From Conoideocrella luteorostrata (Eukaryota; Ascomycota; Sordariomycetes; Hypocreales; Clavicipitaceae), in the NCBI GenBank assembly GCA_032433595.1, contig JASWJB010000127.1, positions 46,733 through 110,732 of the forward strand: a DNA stretch of 64,000 bases, in the 5' to 3' direction. Shown here one piece after another: positions 49,298 to 60,775 of the stretch. The stretch's first letter is position 1; the number at the start of each line of letters is the position of its first letter. The translations under genes were made by a program, and so were the position numbers. The notes under the pieces were generated by a model. That model saw only the letters and a list, made by a program, of their open reading frames with translations, did no database searches and had not been told where the DNA came from.

Positions 49298-50247
49298 TTA
49301 TCAGTCCAAATGGAGGGCTGTGTAGTTGATACAACATAAGAGATGGAATTGTCATCCTTTTTTTTTTCGTTTCTTTTCTTCTTCTTTTTTGGAATTACTC
49401 TGGGGTTTCATGTTTCTTTCCAACTATTTTCTTCTTGTACTGGGACATTTCTGCGCACAAACTGCTCCTTAAATCCTTATTATCTTACTTTTTTTGTTTT
49501 TCGTTAAACATTCCCTTCTGTGTATGACATTCATTCTTTTTTTGAATCTTGCCTTCTCTCGAATTTCGGTCGTCTTGTTAAGGGAGAGTATGGAAGCAGG
49601 TCGTGGGAAGAAGGCGACGCGTCAGATTCCAGAAGAGGATAGAAGGGAAGGGGACGAGTGCAAGACGGGCCATCCCCGCCAGAACAAGAGGTCATGGGCT
49701 GGGTCTTCCAATGACATGCATTTGGAAGCGAATAATACTATTTTGCTCCTGTGGGAGCGACAGGGCTGTGTGAATATAGCGTGGTTTGGAGCCTACAGAA
49801 GAAGGATCGCAATACGAGGAGGAATGAAACATGGATGCGAGCGTTGGGTGTATTAATAGTGATGGCGCTGAATGCAAAAATGCAATGGCCTCGGGGTCAA
49901 AGTAATTAAATTTGTCTGACACCGCAACGTGACGTAGGCGACGCTGCCCAGGACTTTGGCTTCGTTGTAAATGACCTCTATGCTGACATATTTAGAACCT
50001 TAGAGTTATCTATCTTACCTTTCCCCCATCTAGATTTTTAGCTTTCCTGGAGGGCTCGATAAATCTGCCAAGATATGAAATGCGCTAGCACTCTAAGTTG
50101 AAATTCCCAGATGCCTCTCAAACGCCAATAAACGCCAATGAGCGAGAAGAAAATTATCAAGCTTCTCCCACATCATACCAGGAACGCCCCTGGGCAAAAA
50201 CAAATAGACAAACACACACGCACACACATGTCTGCAGTCATGATATT
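49298..50247. other. Intergenic region between convergent RRM and acid phosphatase genes
   Basis: It contains the probable 3' UTRs of both genes, T-rich tracts at 49355-49395 and 49490-49505, and a short CA repeat near 50210-50227. No gene is seen. Confidence 0.6.
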
Positions 50248-51845
50248 TTAGTAGCCAGCAGGCTCGGGCTTGGCAGGAATAGCAGGAGCCTCAATGTTTG
50301 CGCGGCATTGCTTTTTCCAATCGCGGGGAGTGAACTTGTCCACGATTGACTTAAATGCTTCCTATAGAACCAGTTAGTTGGTTGCTTCTTTTGCAGTTCA
50401 TGTAAACGCATGATTCTATTACTACTACTATTTTTTTTTATAGGCCGGGGAGGGATTCGACTTACGAGGGTACAGAATGTTTCGTCCCCATCGAGGTGTT
50501 TGCCCGGTGTCTTGCAGCCCGGAATAGTAACTGGGCGATCGTTGTATCGAAGACGGACGTAGTAGTTTTGAAGGTGTCTCCTATCGGGCTCGCCGAGCTC
50601 GGCGGACGGTTTGCGGCCCATGCTCTTGGAAGCCGAGCCAGCAAGGAGACGCGACCACCACGATGAACTTGACGAGTTGTTGTTGCTGCCTATTCGCTGA
50701 AAGAGCTCGACGGCAATGTGACTGGTAAACGGAGGCCATGAATCGTCGTTGAAGGCTCCTAGACTAGCAAGAGCACCGGCTAGGGAAGTGTCGTGGCAGC
50801 CGCTGAGGCCCATACGAACACGGGGGCGCTCCGAGCTCGATTTTTGCTGCACGATGTCGTCGTGGTCAGTGGCTGGAGGATGCTCTGTACTTTCGACCAT
50901 GCGTTGAACGATATCTCCGAGCAGGCCGCCGATTCCCAGCATTCGCATTTCCTCGCTCTCTTTGTAGCCGGCGTACCATTCTTCTACTCCTATCTTCTCG
51001 ATGATCTGCTTCACTTTAGGGTCGTAGAACTCTTTAGGGAGCTTCGTCTCGGGTCCATGCGCAGCAGTGGAATTGATGGTATCCATGATGCCGCTCAGCC
51101 GCGGATGCGAATCCACAGCCACTCTTGGGTTCGCGTCTGGCATCCACTTGCCGAGTCTTTTCGTGAGGTAGGCCATGTCTTCGGAGTCGTTCCAGCGGTC
51201 TGCGGCGCGTTGGGCAAACGCTCTCGCTAAAGCGGCAAAGCGGCGGCAGCTGTGGTCGTTGGGGAAGAGCGTCTCGTCGGCAAAGGCGCGGGAGATGATT
51301 ATCGGCGGAGGGAGGTCCTCGGCGCGGGTGTGCGAGGGATACAGACCGCCCAGGGCTTGTTGTAGAGACTCTAGAGCACGCGGGATGCCCGTGGACCGGA
51401 GATAGAGGAAGTCGGTGGTTTTGATGCCGGCGGGGAGAAAGCCGAGCTGGTCGACGTAGAGCTTGCGGAGTCTCTGGCCCAGCTGGAAGGCTGTCTCGCG
51501 CCCACGATCTGTCAGCATGCCGGCGTCGCAGACGCTGTCTAGCTCGCCACCAGGGCCGGATGCCATGACAGGAGCGTTGTCAGGCCCCATTGTCTCAAGC
51601 CTTCTCTTCCACTCCAAGACGGAGAAGCGGTCTGCGTTGGGGTCCAGGACGGCTGTGCGTAGCTGCCGCACTGATGAGCAGTACGGCCAGAACGGCGGCA
51701 CGCCGGCATTGGCAAACCGGGCGTTAACGGGGGTTCGTTCGCCGTGTCGAAGGAGGATCTGGACTTGTTGGAGGCGCAGTTGAGGCGGATAGAGGGTTGC
51801 CAGCTCGGCGTCGGAGTAGGGCGGTCGGGGCACAAAAGTTGACAT
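50248..51845 (-). CDS. Histidine acid phosphatase family protein, intracellular type
   Basis: Two exons (51845-50466, 50361-50248) encode 497 residues. The branch-2 histidine phosphatase motif LLRHGERTP is at 31-39, with the partner motif GCHDTSLAG (the HD proton donor pair) in the C-terminal half. LRSTGIPRALESLQQALGGLYP matches the acid-phosphatase helix after the first motif. There is no signal peptide, unlike secreted phytase-type enzymes, so a cytosolic or organellar phosphatase (lysophosphatidic or multiple-inositol-phosphate type) is more likely. The substrate cannot be told. The intron joins FCTL to EAFKSIVDKF, and the terminal exon restores the usual Pro-rich end. The start at 51845 fits the family spacing to RHGERTP. 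Confidence 0.88.
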
Positions 51846-53678
51846 GGTGGCGATCCGTGGCTACTGCATAGACGTATACGTAAATGAGTGTATGCGTGTG
51901 TCTGTGAATCAATAAAATCTATTAATCCTATCAAGCCGCGGGACGAAAAGCTGCAAAAGGAACGCAGAGGTGTAGATGGCGTGTACATAGGAACGTAAGT
52001 AAGTGGGTTGTGCGATGTCGACGTCGAATGCTGGGGAACGTATCACCCCTGTCGGAGCCAGCCAAGCAAGCCGAGGAGGCGAGGAGGCGAGGAGGGGAGG
52101 AGGGGCAGGGGAGGCGGGCACTTTGTCCCGATCCCGTGGGGTCCATCCGCCAGCCGAACAATGGATTGTGGTGACAAACCTCAATCGGTTTTCTGCCCCC
52201 TTTTCAGCTTTGATTTGATTTGTCATCTGGTCATCCGGAAAACGCGGCTTACTCGTCCAGAGTGATCGTGAGCGGCTGAGGCTGGCTGGGGAATTTCTTG
52301 AGTGGACGAAGTAGATGTCTTGCTCTTTTGGCAACTTGCAACATCCAAGCCACGACACGCGTGAATTGAGCATCTTGAGTGGGGGTGACGGAACACAGCT
52401 AGTTAGTTAGGGCATACTCCGTATACCCCGTGTAGTTCCAAACTTCGCAGTGAATTCTCTACTTCCAAGTTCTTTACCCTCCCATCATACACATATTTTT
52501 CAACTTGAGAACAGGTCATTTCCGCCAAAGTGTTGTGTAGGAGATGACGCCCTACCATGCCACATCAGCAACCGCACTCGCATCAGCGAACATACTCCCC
52601 ATCTGCATCGTCGGTCACATTCAAGAACACTTCATAATTTATACGTAATGGTCAATGCACCATGATCCTGATGACCGCTTCCTCGGTAACCATGCAAATC
52701 TATCGCCCACTTACAATTTTCTAAGTAGTGTAGGTAGGCTGTAGAACCCGTTCACCGACATTATCTTTACAAATGTGGTTCTGCCACGTGCGGTGTCGTT
52801 TCCCTCTGTAACAGAGTTTCATGACCGGCTCTTGTCAATAGTTACGAGTGGAAACAGTAGACACTGCCCGGACACTGACCTGATTAACATGCTAGATTCA
52901 TACCGGCAATGACTACCAGATGATTCTCCCGTTGTCTTTACAAACTCCCATCCAAGTATTATTCTTAACGCTCCGGAGCCTCTTTATCGAATTATAGCCA
53001 TAATAGGTTGGCAGCAACCCGTCCGTATCCGGATTACTGGGAAGTCCGAAAGGCTGATTACACCGCAGAGCCTCGACCTGAATGGGCCACGGAATACAAA
53101 CCACGGTTTTTGGAGGAGCCCGTATGTGTGGAGGCTGTGGAGTCAGTGGAGGTCATGGACTGTATTCCAAGGCATACGGGGACTGGAAATTTAGCTCTCC
53201 CTGAACGCTTCTCACGCATGGCTTGCTGAGAGTGAATGGCATCCAGCCAGCATAAGTGCAAATGAGACGCTGTCACAGAGGCTTGTAAAAGAATGTCATT
53301 GTGGAAATTGGTGACTGACACCCCACTCACATATATACATTGCTGGCGCTTAGCAAGTGCGGCGGATGCGTTGGACAGAATGTCACTGGAGTGAACAATT
53401 CATCTAAGACACGGTTCCCAACCAACACCACCTACCCCAGCTGCCTTCTAGGCTGCAACGCCTGCTGCAGGCAAATAGATCAGTTCTTGCCATGTCAGAA
53501 ACCACATCGTTAGAAACCTGTGATGCTGGCCAACTATCACTGCACTTGGGAGATTGCAATGGTACATTCATTGTGTCCAGCAGTCCCAATTTATAGTTAA
53601 GATAACCGCGTCCCGCAATGTTTTTATATGCCGCCCTCATGTCTCCTCCACAGTAGCCAACTACAGAATTGCCGTACC
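51846..53678. other. Intergenic region, no gene supported
   Basis: A GAGG-rich purine tract lies at 52070-52110, and a TACTCCGTA motif at 52415-52423. The open frames are short and not protein-like. Confidence 0.5.
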
Positions 53679-54153
53679 ATGGTCCTCTACGTGTATTTAA
53701 TCATTTATCACCATCAAGAACGAAGGAGAGCTCCCGCCCAATGGGCTATTCTTGTCACAAGTCACGCCGATACCAGCCAAGGAACCCTCTATCATGCCAT
53801 CGGGTCCACGTCTTATGGATATCACCTAGCAATCGATCGGAACTACGACCTCGCAACAACAAGGAGATATCACACCATTATACTCCTGGGGTACATTCAC
53901 GATGCGTGGTCGAACTACCTGGATGATACGGCCCGTTCCGTCGCAGCCCCTTCGATCAGCCTCGATCCACTCGATCCATTTGCAGTGAATAAATATTGTC
54001 TCCTATCCGCCTACTGATTTCCTGCTGGCTAACTCAAGTGATTAGGGAGAAAACAGCCAGACCTGGGTTTGGGACTTTATCCAGTTGTTAGTTAACATGG
54101 GTGCTATCGATTCCCCGGCGATGGACTACCTAGGAGCTGCTACGAGGGAATAA
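53679..54153 (+). CDS. Small two-exon protein, DUF6914-like (tentative)
   Basis: Exon 1 (53679-53984) starts MVLYVYLIIYHHQERR and includes QWAILVTSHAD...GTLYHAIGS. Exon 2 (54046-54153) reads GENSQTWVWDFIQLLVNMGAID and ends at a stop. The intron (53985-54045) has a weak GTGAAT donor but a good CTAAC branch site 12-16 nt before TAG, and it joins DPFA to GENSQTWVWDF in frame. The 137-residue product, with a WA(I/L)LV strand, a G-x-x-x-H turn and a C-terminal NSQTWVW helix, resembles small fungal proteins now grouped as DUF6914. That placement is from memory of the pattern and needs a profile search. The function is unknown. It is the only intact-looking gene between 52 and 63 kb. Confidence 0.6.
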
Positions 54154-55410
54154 CATAGCTGATGGTCGAGTTGCTTGGGAAGAAGGGCTGCAGATAAACT
54201 GCACGTTGTGTCATGTTATTTATGCTAGTGTGAGCTACGCCTCGAGCTACGCCTTGAGCAATCCTGAACAGAGCGTGTTGCTCGAATTCACGGGCAATGC
54301 GGGCGAAACAGATCCCTTTCAAATCATAGGGCCAATACATGAGGACTGAAAGCCAAGCCAGGCCTTGTAAATAGAGTGACCCCCGCATTTATCTTCCGGT
54401 ATCTGTTTACCTGCAAGCGGGTTAAATGGCCATTTGTATTATCCATACCAAGAAGCTTAACTGAGACCTCGCTCTATTTAGACAAAAGAGTCACGGCAAC
54501 ACGGAAACAGTGATTTCCAGCCTAGACAAACTCATCGCATCACTCTCTGATAGGATAGAGATGCAGATTTTGGTCATTTCGTAGAAGCAATGGTCGTGAG
54601 AGTAGTGATATAGAGAAATATAGAAAGAGCTGTCGGGGAAAGGCACTACAGCTGCTTCAATCTGACGATCACAATCTATTATTTAAAGATTGGGGTCCAA
54701 AATCGGACGTGGTAGCAGGCGGTTGCTGTGTCCGATAATATTATAACCTTTGAGGTTTACTAACTGCTTTGTCCCGTTTACTACTATTACACCTTAAACT
54801 CCGACAAAACAGTCAGTATAGCAAAACAAAGAAAGTAACTGCCACTGCCTTTCATACCATGCTTTGACGTCTTAGAAGCTATGCTCTTCTCCCGCCGTTC
54901 GCTTTTCTATGGTCTGCTAGCTAGAGGCTGCTCCGTATTATGCGCATCGCCACGACTCGCCTGGAAAGAAACAGTAGATTAGTGACGATAAAAGCAGAGC
55001 TATAAGAACTGAGGCGATAATGATAACAATTTTGGATCTCAGGCCCGAGACTTATAGAGCGCCGACTAAGCCAATCTTAGGTTCAGCCCCTAACAGATTT
55101 AAAAGGAAGGTAAAATAAATATAACAATGAGGTAAACACAGTCGTCAGCATGACGACCCATGGAGGTCGCCTAAGTCGTACGCATTGGTCACCCCAGACG
55201 GAAGGCGGGAGAGCACAAGCTAAGTAAACGGCTCGTTGTACGCGTTGGCTGAGGTGGTGTCTAACTCGCAAGCCTCATCCAGATGCCAAAACCCTGCTCT
55301 TATCTAACGTTTCTCACTATAGTATTTTCTATTTTTTACAAGTCCAAAGCCAGATCTAACGAGCATAACCGGAATTGATTTAGTTTTTATCTTCCGATGG
55401 CTATATTTAT
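54154..55410. other. Gene-poor stretch before the relic cluster
   Basis: I see no gene. The sequence is relatively AT-rich with many stops in all frames. Confidence 0.45.
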
Positions 55411-55703
55411 GGCTCAGAACGACACGGTCGCAGTGAGGATATGAACCGGTACCTCAGCAGCGAGTTACGGATTGGTTAAAGCAATCTAGCTGCAAAAATC
55501 CGAAACGAACTCCTCGAAAAGTCCTCTGGCGTTTTCATGTGGAACGTCTTAGCGGTCGGGCTTCTGAGCAAAGAATACGACCACGGGCGTCTACATGCTC
55601 TCAAGTAAAGGTTAAAGGAAATTTCTGAAGACCTTCACGACTTAATTCATGATATGCTTACCTGGAGCAATTACAACATGGATGAGCTATTTTTCTGTGT
55701 TTA
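55411..55703 (+). pseudogene. NACHT (NLR/STAND) NTPase fragment with two in-frame stops
   Basis: One frame reads SEDMNRYLSSELRIG, stop, then SNLAAKIRNELLEKSSGVFM, WNVLAVGLLSKEYDHGRLHALK, stop, RLKEISEDLHDLIHDMLT. This is the segment C-terminal to the Walker motifs in many fungal NACHT proteins (usual form: KSSGVFMW..LVV.ILN.EYD.GR.HAL..RL.EIP.DLH.LF.DIL). The expected residues at both stops are probably Lys or Arg, so neither stop looks like a repeat-induced C-to-T change. The P-loop and repeats are absent; only this piece remains. A third stop (55701) ends it. Confidence 0.75.
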
Positions 55704-55794
55704 GTGAATTTTTTTTGCCAGATATCCGATGCATTCCCGAGGCCAGTATTTTGCGATTCTGTCTGGAGTCACCGACACCTGGAACCACATCCAG

Positions 55795-56078
55795 TCAAGG
55801 GCCTGGCCTGCGAGTCGTTGGCGTTTTAGATTGGGAGTTTGCATACGCAGCTCCTGCGCAGTTCAGCTTCGGTCTTCAACCTCTGGAAAGATGGATCCGC
55901 CGCTCTCAACGCGAATGTGGGACAGCTGGGAGGCGCATACATGAATGCCTAACTACGCGGCAAGGAGAAACTGGCATCTGACTTCATTTGGTGGAAGTTC
56001 CTGGGTGAGAGGTATTTCGGGCCGAACCAGAATCAGGACTATAGGGAACGAATCTATGGCGTGGTGATCAGATTATAG
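55795..56078 (+). pseudogene. Aminoglycoside phosphotransferase-like (APH/kinase fold) C-terminal relic
   Basis: The segment reads RVVGVLDWEFAYAAPAQFSF, the DFG-equivalent metal site (IDWEF/LDWEF) of fungal APH-family proteins. The frame then changes to one with RMWDSWEA, a stop and NYAARRNW, and then again to DFIWWKFLGERYFGPNQNQDY ending at 56076-56078. Each piece is in the order expected for the C-terminal third of the family. The HGD catalytic loop upstream is not seen. It has at least two frameshifts and one stop, so it is non-functional. Confidence 0.7.
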
Positions 56079-56613
56079 GAAACCTTGTTCGTAACTGTTG
56101 TGATCTGCCCTTAAGTCACTTGGAGCAGTACACACTCTGCTATCAGAAATGCGCGTCTTGGCAGCAGAGAGAGTTCGCTTTGGGCATGTTTACTACATGG
56201 ATAAGACAAGATAAGTAGTGATAGATCCGCTGTAGTGGATTAATATGACAGCTTATCAACGCAAGTACAGGCTGCTCGCTGCTGCTGGCTTGATAGCCTG
56301 AAGCTGGGCGAGCATACCATGGAGATGATCCCATTCCAGATCACAATTCAACAGCTTCAGCGACAGAACCACTCTGCAACAAAAATTTTGGATCACCTCA
56401 CCGAACGGAAATCTATTTTAGGGTCTATGTAAAGATTTCCGAACTTCATCCTCCGTCCGCCTAGCTCCTAACACACTGCAACCATTTTGTTCTATCGTAC
56501 TCGAGCTACAAATGAATGCAGAGATAAATATCGGCGTGCTCCCACCCATCAACTTCAATAATTGCCAGACATTACCGCTATTCTCTCGTAATTACAGAGT
56601 TCTAATACTTACA

Positions 56614-58491
56614 ATGTCTTCCACCGACCCTAATAAGACAGATCTCACCCTGAAAGCTACATTGTGGAACGTCTTGCCAATCTTGGAGATGACAGTGACT
56701 CGAAAACAACAAGCCCTCATCCTGGAAGCTACATTGCGGGGCGCCTTGATGGTTTTGAGGACAAAAAAGCTTCAAAATTACTAGACCAAGCACCTCCAAA
56801 AAAACCCAAACCTGTCAAGATTCGAGATCTGTCATTTGAGCATAATATCATCGGCCGCTCGGATCATTCTTTGGCCATCTACACTATTGACGAATTTTTT
56901 TTATCCCACGAAGACGGCTTTGTCCCTATGGCTGACAACTATGATAACATATATATGGTGTTAAAGTCATCCAACAAGGCTTCCCTTAAGCCCACGTCTG
57001 AGAAAGTGTCTTTTGAGATGCACTGTGAGCCCCGGAAGCGATAATCTAGTTCTCGTCAACCGCAGCAAATCACAGATATGGCTTGCTCGTATCAAAGAAG
57101 ACAATACTACCGGTCACCAGATAGCAGTTTCTCCTTCCGGTTTGGGCTTACCCGTCATCGTCGAACCTGGCCCGTGGAGAATCTCTATCAAGTCAACAGA
57201 TCGACGATCAATAGATCAACAGTCAGCAGATCGACAGCGCACAGTTATTGGCGACTTTTCTCGTTCTTCGCCGACGATATGACATGACCATACGCGGAAC
57301 GCCATATGGACAGCCAGGTACGATGAGGGGCATAGAACACACTACTGAGAGTGTAAAGAGGCATTGGCTCCCCGAAGACCAGAGTTTGGTCTTGATCAAC
57401 TTGTTCACAGTACGACGAACCCCGCCCCCTTTACCCCAATGCTTTGAGCAGATGAAAGTAACACTTGTTCCAGGATCCAACGTCATCAACCGAAAAAATA
57501 GTTTTCCAAGGCCAATATCCCCTGTCTCAAGTCATCCTGGACAAATGATGATAGTGCAGTCCCTAACCAACTCTCTTCCGGATGCTCAGGATCCTAAGGA
57601 AAAGGCATCCGCCTCCATCGAGAGCTACTCACTAAGCAACATGTGCGACATTGTTAAAAATAAGTCCAGCGCGGAGATCTTTCTTGGAAACCACTCATTA
57701 CTTGGCCGAATTGCAGTCAAAGCTATCCGGAGCGCTGATTATGCATCGATTTTAATCCTTAAAGTAGCACGACAATTCGAACATGAGATGAAACTCTTGA
57801 AACAGGTCAATCACGTAGGATATGACAAACATCGGATCAAACGAACCTTTCCACTGACTCTTTATCCAGGCGTCCATCATCAAGTTCAAAGGCTCAGATG
57901 CCCGTTTGTTTTGCTTATACATGGAATACCTCCCTCATAAGGACCTGGTGGGCTGGAGCTATCCACCAGATCACTTCTTTACAAGCACTACAGCAGGCGC
58001 AAGTATTATACTCCATGATATGGCATCGGCACTGGACCACCTTCACAAGCAGGGTATTTTTCACAATGATATTAAGCCAGGCAATATCCTCTTTGACCCA
58101 AAGCATGGTTCAGTTTTAATTGACTTTGGATTGGCATCCTTTGATGAAAGTGTATCCCTGGGTGGGACTCTGAGGTACCGACCTCGTGAGTTCGTAACAG
58201 GTGGAAATCGGGGAGCCAAAGGGGACATTTTTACTTTGGGTATAACTATGCTCTATTTATTGGGTGAAAATCGTCTGCCGGAAAGGGAGATCAGCTGGAA
58301 TATCTTCAAGGTGAAGGATAGAGGAGTAGACTTTAAAAAGATGGGCGCATGGCTAGACAAAGGTGGTGGCAATGCGGGCTTCTTTACGAGGTGATGAAAT
58401 TGAGCTCATAGTCGCAAATATGTTGCACACAGATGCAGAGGAGAGAATTTCAGCAGATAGAATTTTAAGCAAGATGCAAAAAGAGAACTAA
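56614..58491 (+). pseudogene. Serine/threonine protein kinase gene with multiple frameshifts
   Basis: The start is MSSTDPNKTD. A missing base near 56642 separates it from the frame with ESYIVERLANLGDDSD, PGSYIAGRLDGF (an internal duplication of SYI..RL) and a beta-rich IIGRSDHSLAIYTIDEF region. An extra C near 57033 separates EMHCEP from GSDNLVLVNRS. Another break lies near 57250. The kinase domain follows: GRIAVKAI (VAIK-like), a 55-nt intron (57815-57869) joining LLKQVNH to ASIIKFKGSDARLF, then IFHNDIKPGN (HND in place of HRD), DFGLASF and RYRPREF. A last shift in the GGTGGTGGC stretch near 58365 precedes LRGDEIELIVANMLH. At least four indels make a functional product unlikely. This kinase family is often expanded in filamentous fungi. 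Confidence 0.78.
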
Positions 58492-59597
58492 ACTTTATAT
58501 ACTTTACAAACTATATTAACTTTATGTATGTATTTTTTTAATTCCTCATAAACTTATCTTACCACAGAAAAACACATTAAATGCAGGCTATACCCTGCCG
58601 GAGAACATTAACTAATAGTTCTAATTTGTAATAACAGACTTGTGGATTTGCGTTGTGTGGCGGTGTGCGGCGGCATGAGTGTTAGACCGGGGCGTTAGTA
58701 GAGCTGCAGAAGAAAACCCAGACATGACTTTTAAGACTTATTTGTGAAACACAAAAGGACTGCGGCGATGTGTATATACTGTAGGTTAGAGAACACATCA
58801 TAGCCAAGAAAGAAGGGAATTTCGTCGTGATGTCGTTCTTCCCTCCCATTTAACCCTTGGCATCAAGACGGCTGAGAATATTGTCTATTATAAGCATCCA
58901 GCAGCAACGACCGGGATATCGTGGAAGTTTGAAGACGGCATGGCTTAACAGGTACTCGATTTTGCGGAAAATGCGAGCCAATATTTGTTTTCTTTGGCTG
59001 CCATGGAATCACCAGCAGCGAATGGCATTGGTTAACCACAGGGTCATTCATCACCCTTGTGATACAGCGAGCGTTGCTTGATTGCTTGAAACGCGATTCA
59101 GATTGTATCAGAATGATGGACTTTCCAGTCTCAGCGTCCAGGTCGGCCCTTTCCACAACGCTACACTTACTTGGACAATTACTAACACAACCAGAATGTA
59201 TAAAAGGAGAAATATACACAGCTACGAGCTCAATCTCTGCGTCAGGTCATAGAGCCCAGAGACCCTAAGCGCTTTGCATTTATTTGACGAGCCGGCAAAC
59301 CTATTGATCAGAGGATATCAAGCGGAGGACTCCTTGAGGTGCAGCTTGTAGCCATGGTCTAAGTTGACGCATTTCATCGCGACACACGGTTCCAAATACT
59401 CCCAACTTACACGTAGGGTGCAAAATTCATTATGCCTAGGAGTCTACGAGAGATCTGGTTCTAGTAAGACTACGAAGCAGGTTGGATCCACATTACGACA
59501 TAAGTGTATTGCCGCCCGTCTCGGGCCATCTGCTCTGCCATATACTGGCTCCATCCTGAACATACAGGTCTTTGAGAGACGAGATCCAGCCATGGTC
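58492..59597. other. Intergenic region between kinase and glycosyltransferase pseudogenes
   Basis: No gene or recognisable relic is seen. Confidence 0.45.
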
Positions 59598-60775
59598 CTA
59601 CTGTTTCAATTTCTCAATATTGGCGCGAAATCCCTCAAGACGGCTCATCACATCAACCAAGCCCGCCCCAATGTATCTTTGTCCTTCCGCGGTCAGGTAA
59701 GTCTCTTCCATATCTATCGTGTTCGAGTTACCATCACCGGCAGAGAAATCGAGTCTTAGTGACCGGCCGATGCCGCAAAAATGCACAACGTTGGCTGTAC
59801 AAAGCTGATCTCCGAAGAATGGAATAACGAGCAAGGGCACACACGCCGTTACAGCTTCGCGAAGGCTATTTCCACCACCGTGATACACAAACATTGCTGG
59901 CTGGTGATCGCGGAGGAATGACACCTGGTTTATCCAGTCACAAAAGTGCAGACGATGTTTGTTTTCGGAGAGCCGGGTCAGGTACGTCCGAAACATCGCC
60001 TCAAAGTTTTCCCCCGAATTAGAAGTAATCAATAGGATGTCGTAGTCGGAGTTTTCCATCACGCAATTCATGACAAGCATGTACAGCCTTACCAAAGGGT
60101 CACAATAAGTTGGGTGTTTATCCAGCATGTTACCCGTCACAATAGACCCCAGGTTGATGTAGACCAACTTCCGATCTTGTTTCAGACTCAACAGGGGGCA
60201 CAACCTCGTATTTTCAAGAATTGATTCATGAGTAGACACGGCGGGGTTCGACATGTAAATGGCGTTCGGAATATCGACACAGCTCTCATGGAGCAAAGTT
60301 GGCGATGCCCACCCCGGTTTGATCTCTCCTGCCAGACCAAACCCGTCACTGAGCGGTAGTTTGTCCTCGGAGTACTCTGGAACGATTATTGCCCCCTTTC
60401 TGCGTGTGGTCGTTTAGCCATGCTTTAACAATGCCTTTGGCAATATCTGCCTCCCCTCGAGCGAATGGCACCGCTGGTATAGAGCAAATAGCTTAGATCT
60501 CCGTCTTTTTGGCCACCAGTGCGGCCTCTAATACGAAGAAGTCGTAGATGATGGTATTGATGTTTCCCTCACACTCTTCAATGAACTGGTGATTGGATGT
60601 AGTTATACTCCTCGAGCGGTCGGAGTAAGTCAAGGGGCATAGACACGCCCTCCCATTCGCATATGACAAACTTAGTATTCGCACCAAGCTTTTGCAGCTC
60701 GACCGCCAGGGACGCCCGAACGTTGAAATACCCATGAAAGGGCACCGAACAGATTAGTATGGTCAACATAGCCAT
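59598..60775 (-). pseudogene. UDP-glycosyltransferase (GT1 family), disrupted
   Basis: On the minus strand, MAMLTILICSVPFHGYFNV starts the N-terminal Rossmann domain. A frameshift near 60590 separates EEYNYIQ from HQFIEECEGNINTIIYDFFV, and an in-frame TAA at 60495-60493 separates LVAKKTEI from AICSIPAVPFARGEADIAKG. A second shift, in the five-C run at 60392-60396 (five G in the coding sense), separates WLNDHTQK from AIIVPEYSEDKLPLSDGFG. The C-terminal half is intact and carries HGGGNSLREAVTACVPLLV followed by IPFFGDQ, the UDP-sugar-binding signature. Intact relatives transfer sugar from UDP-sugars to lipids or small molecules. With one stop and two indels it is a pseudogene. Confidence 0.8.
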
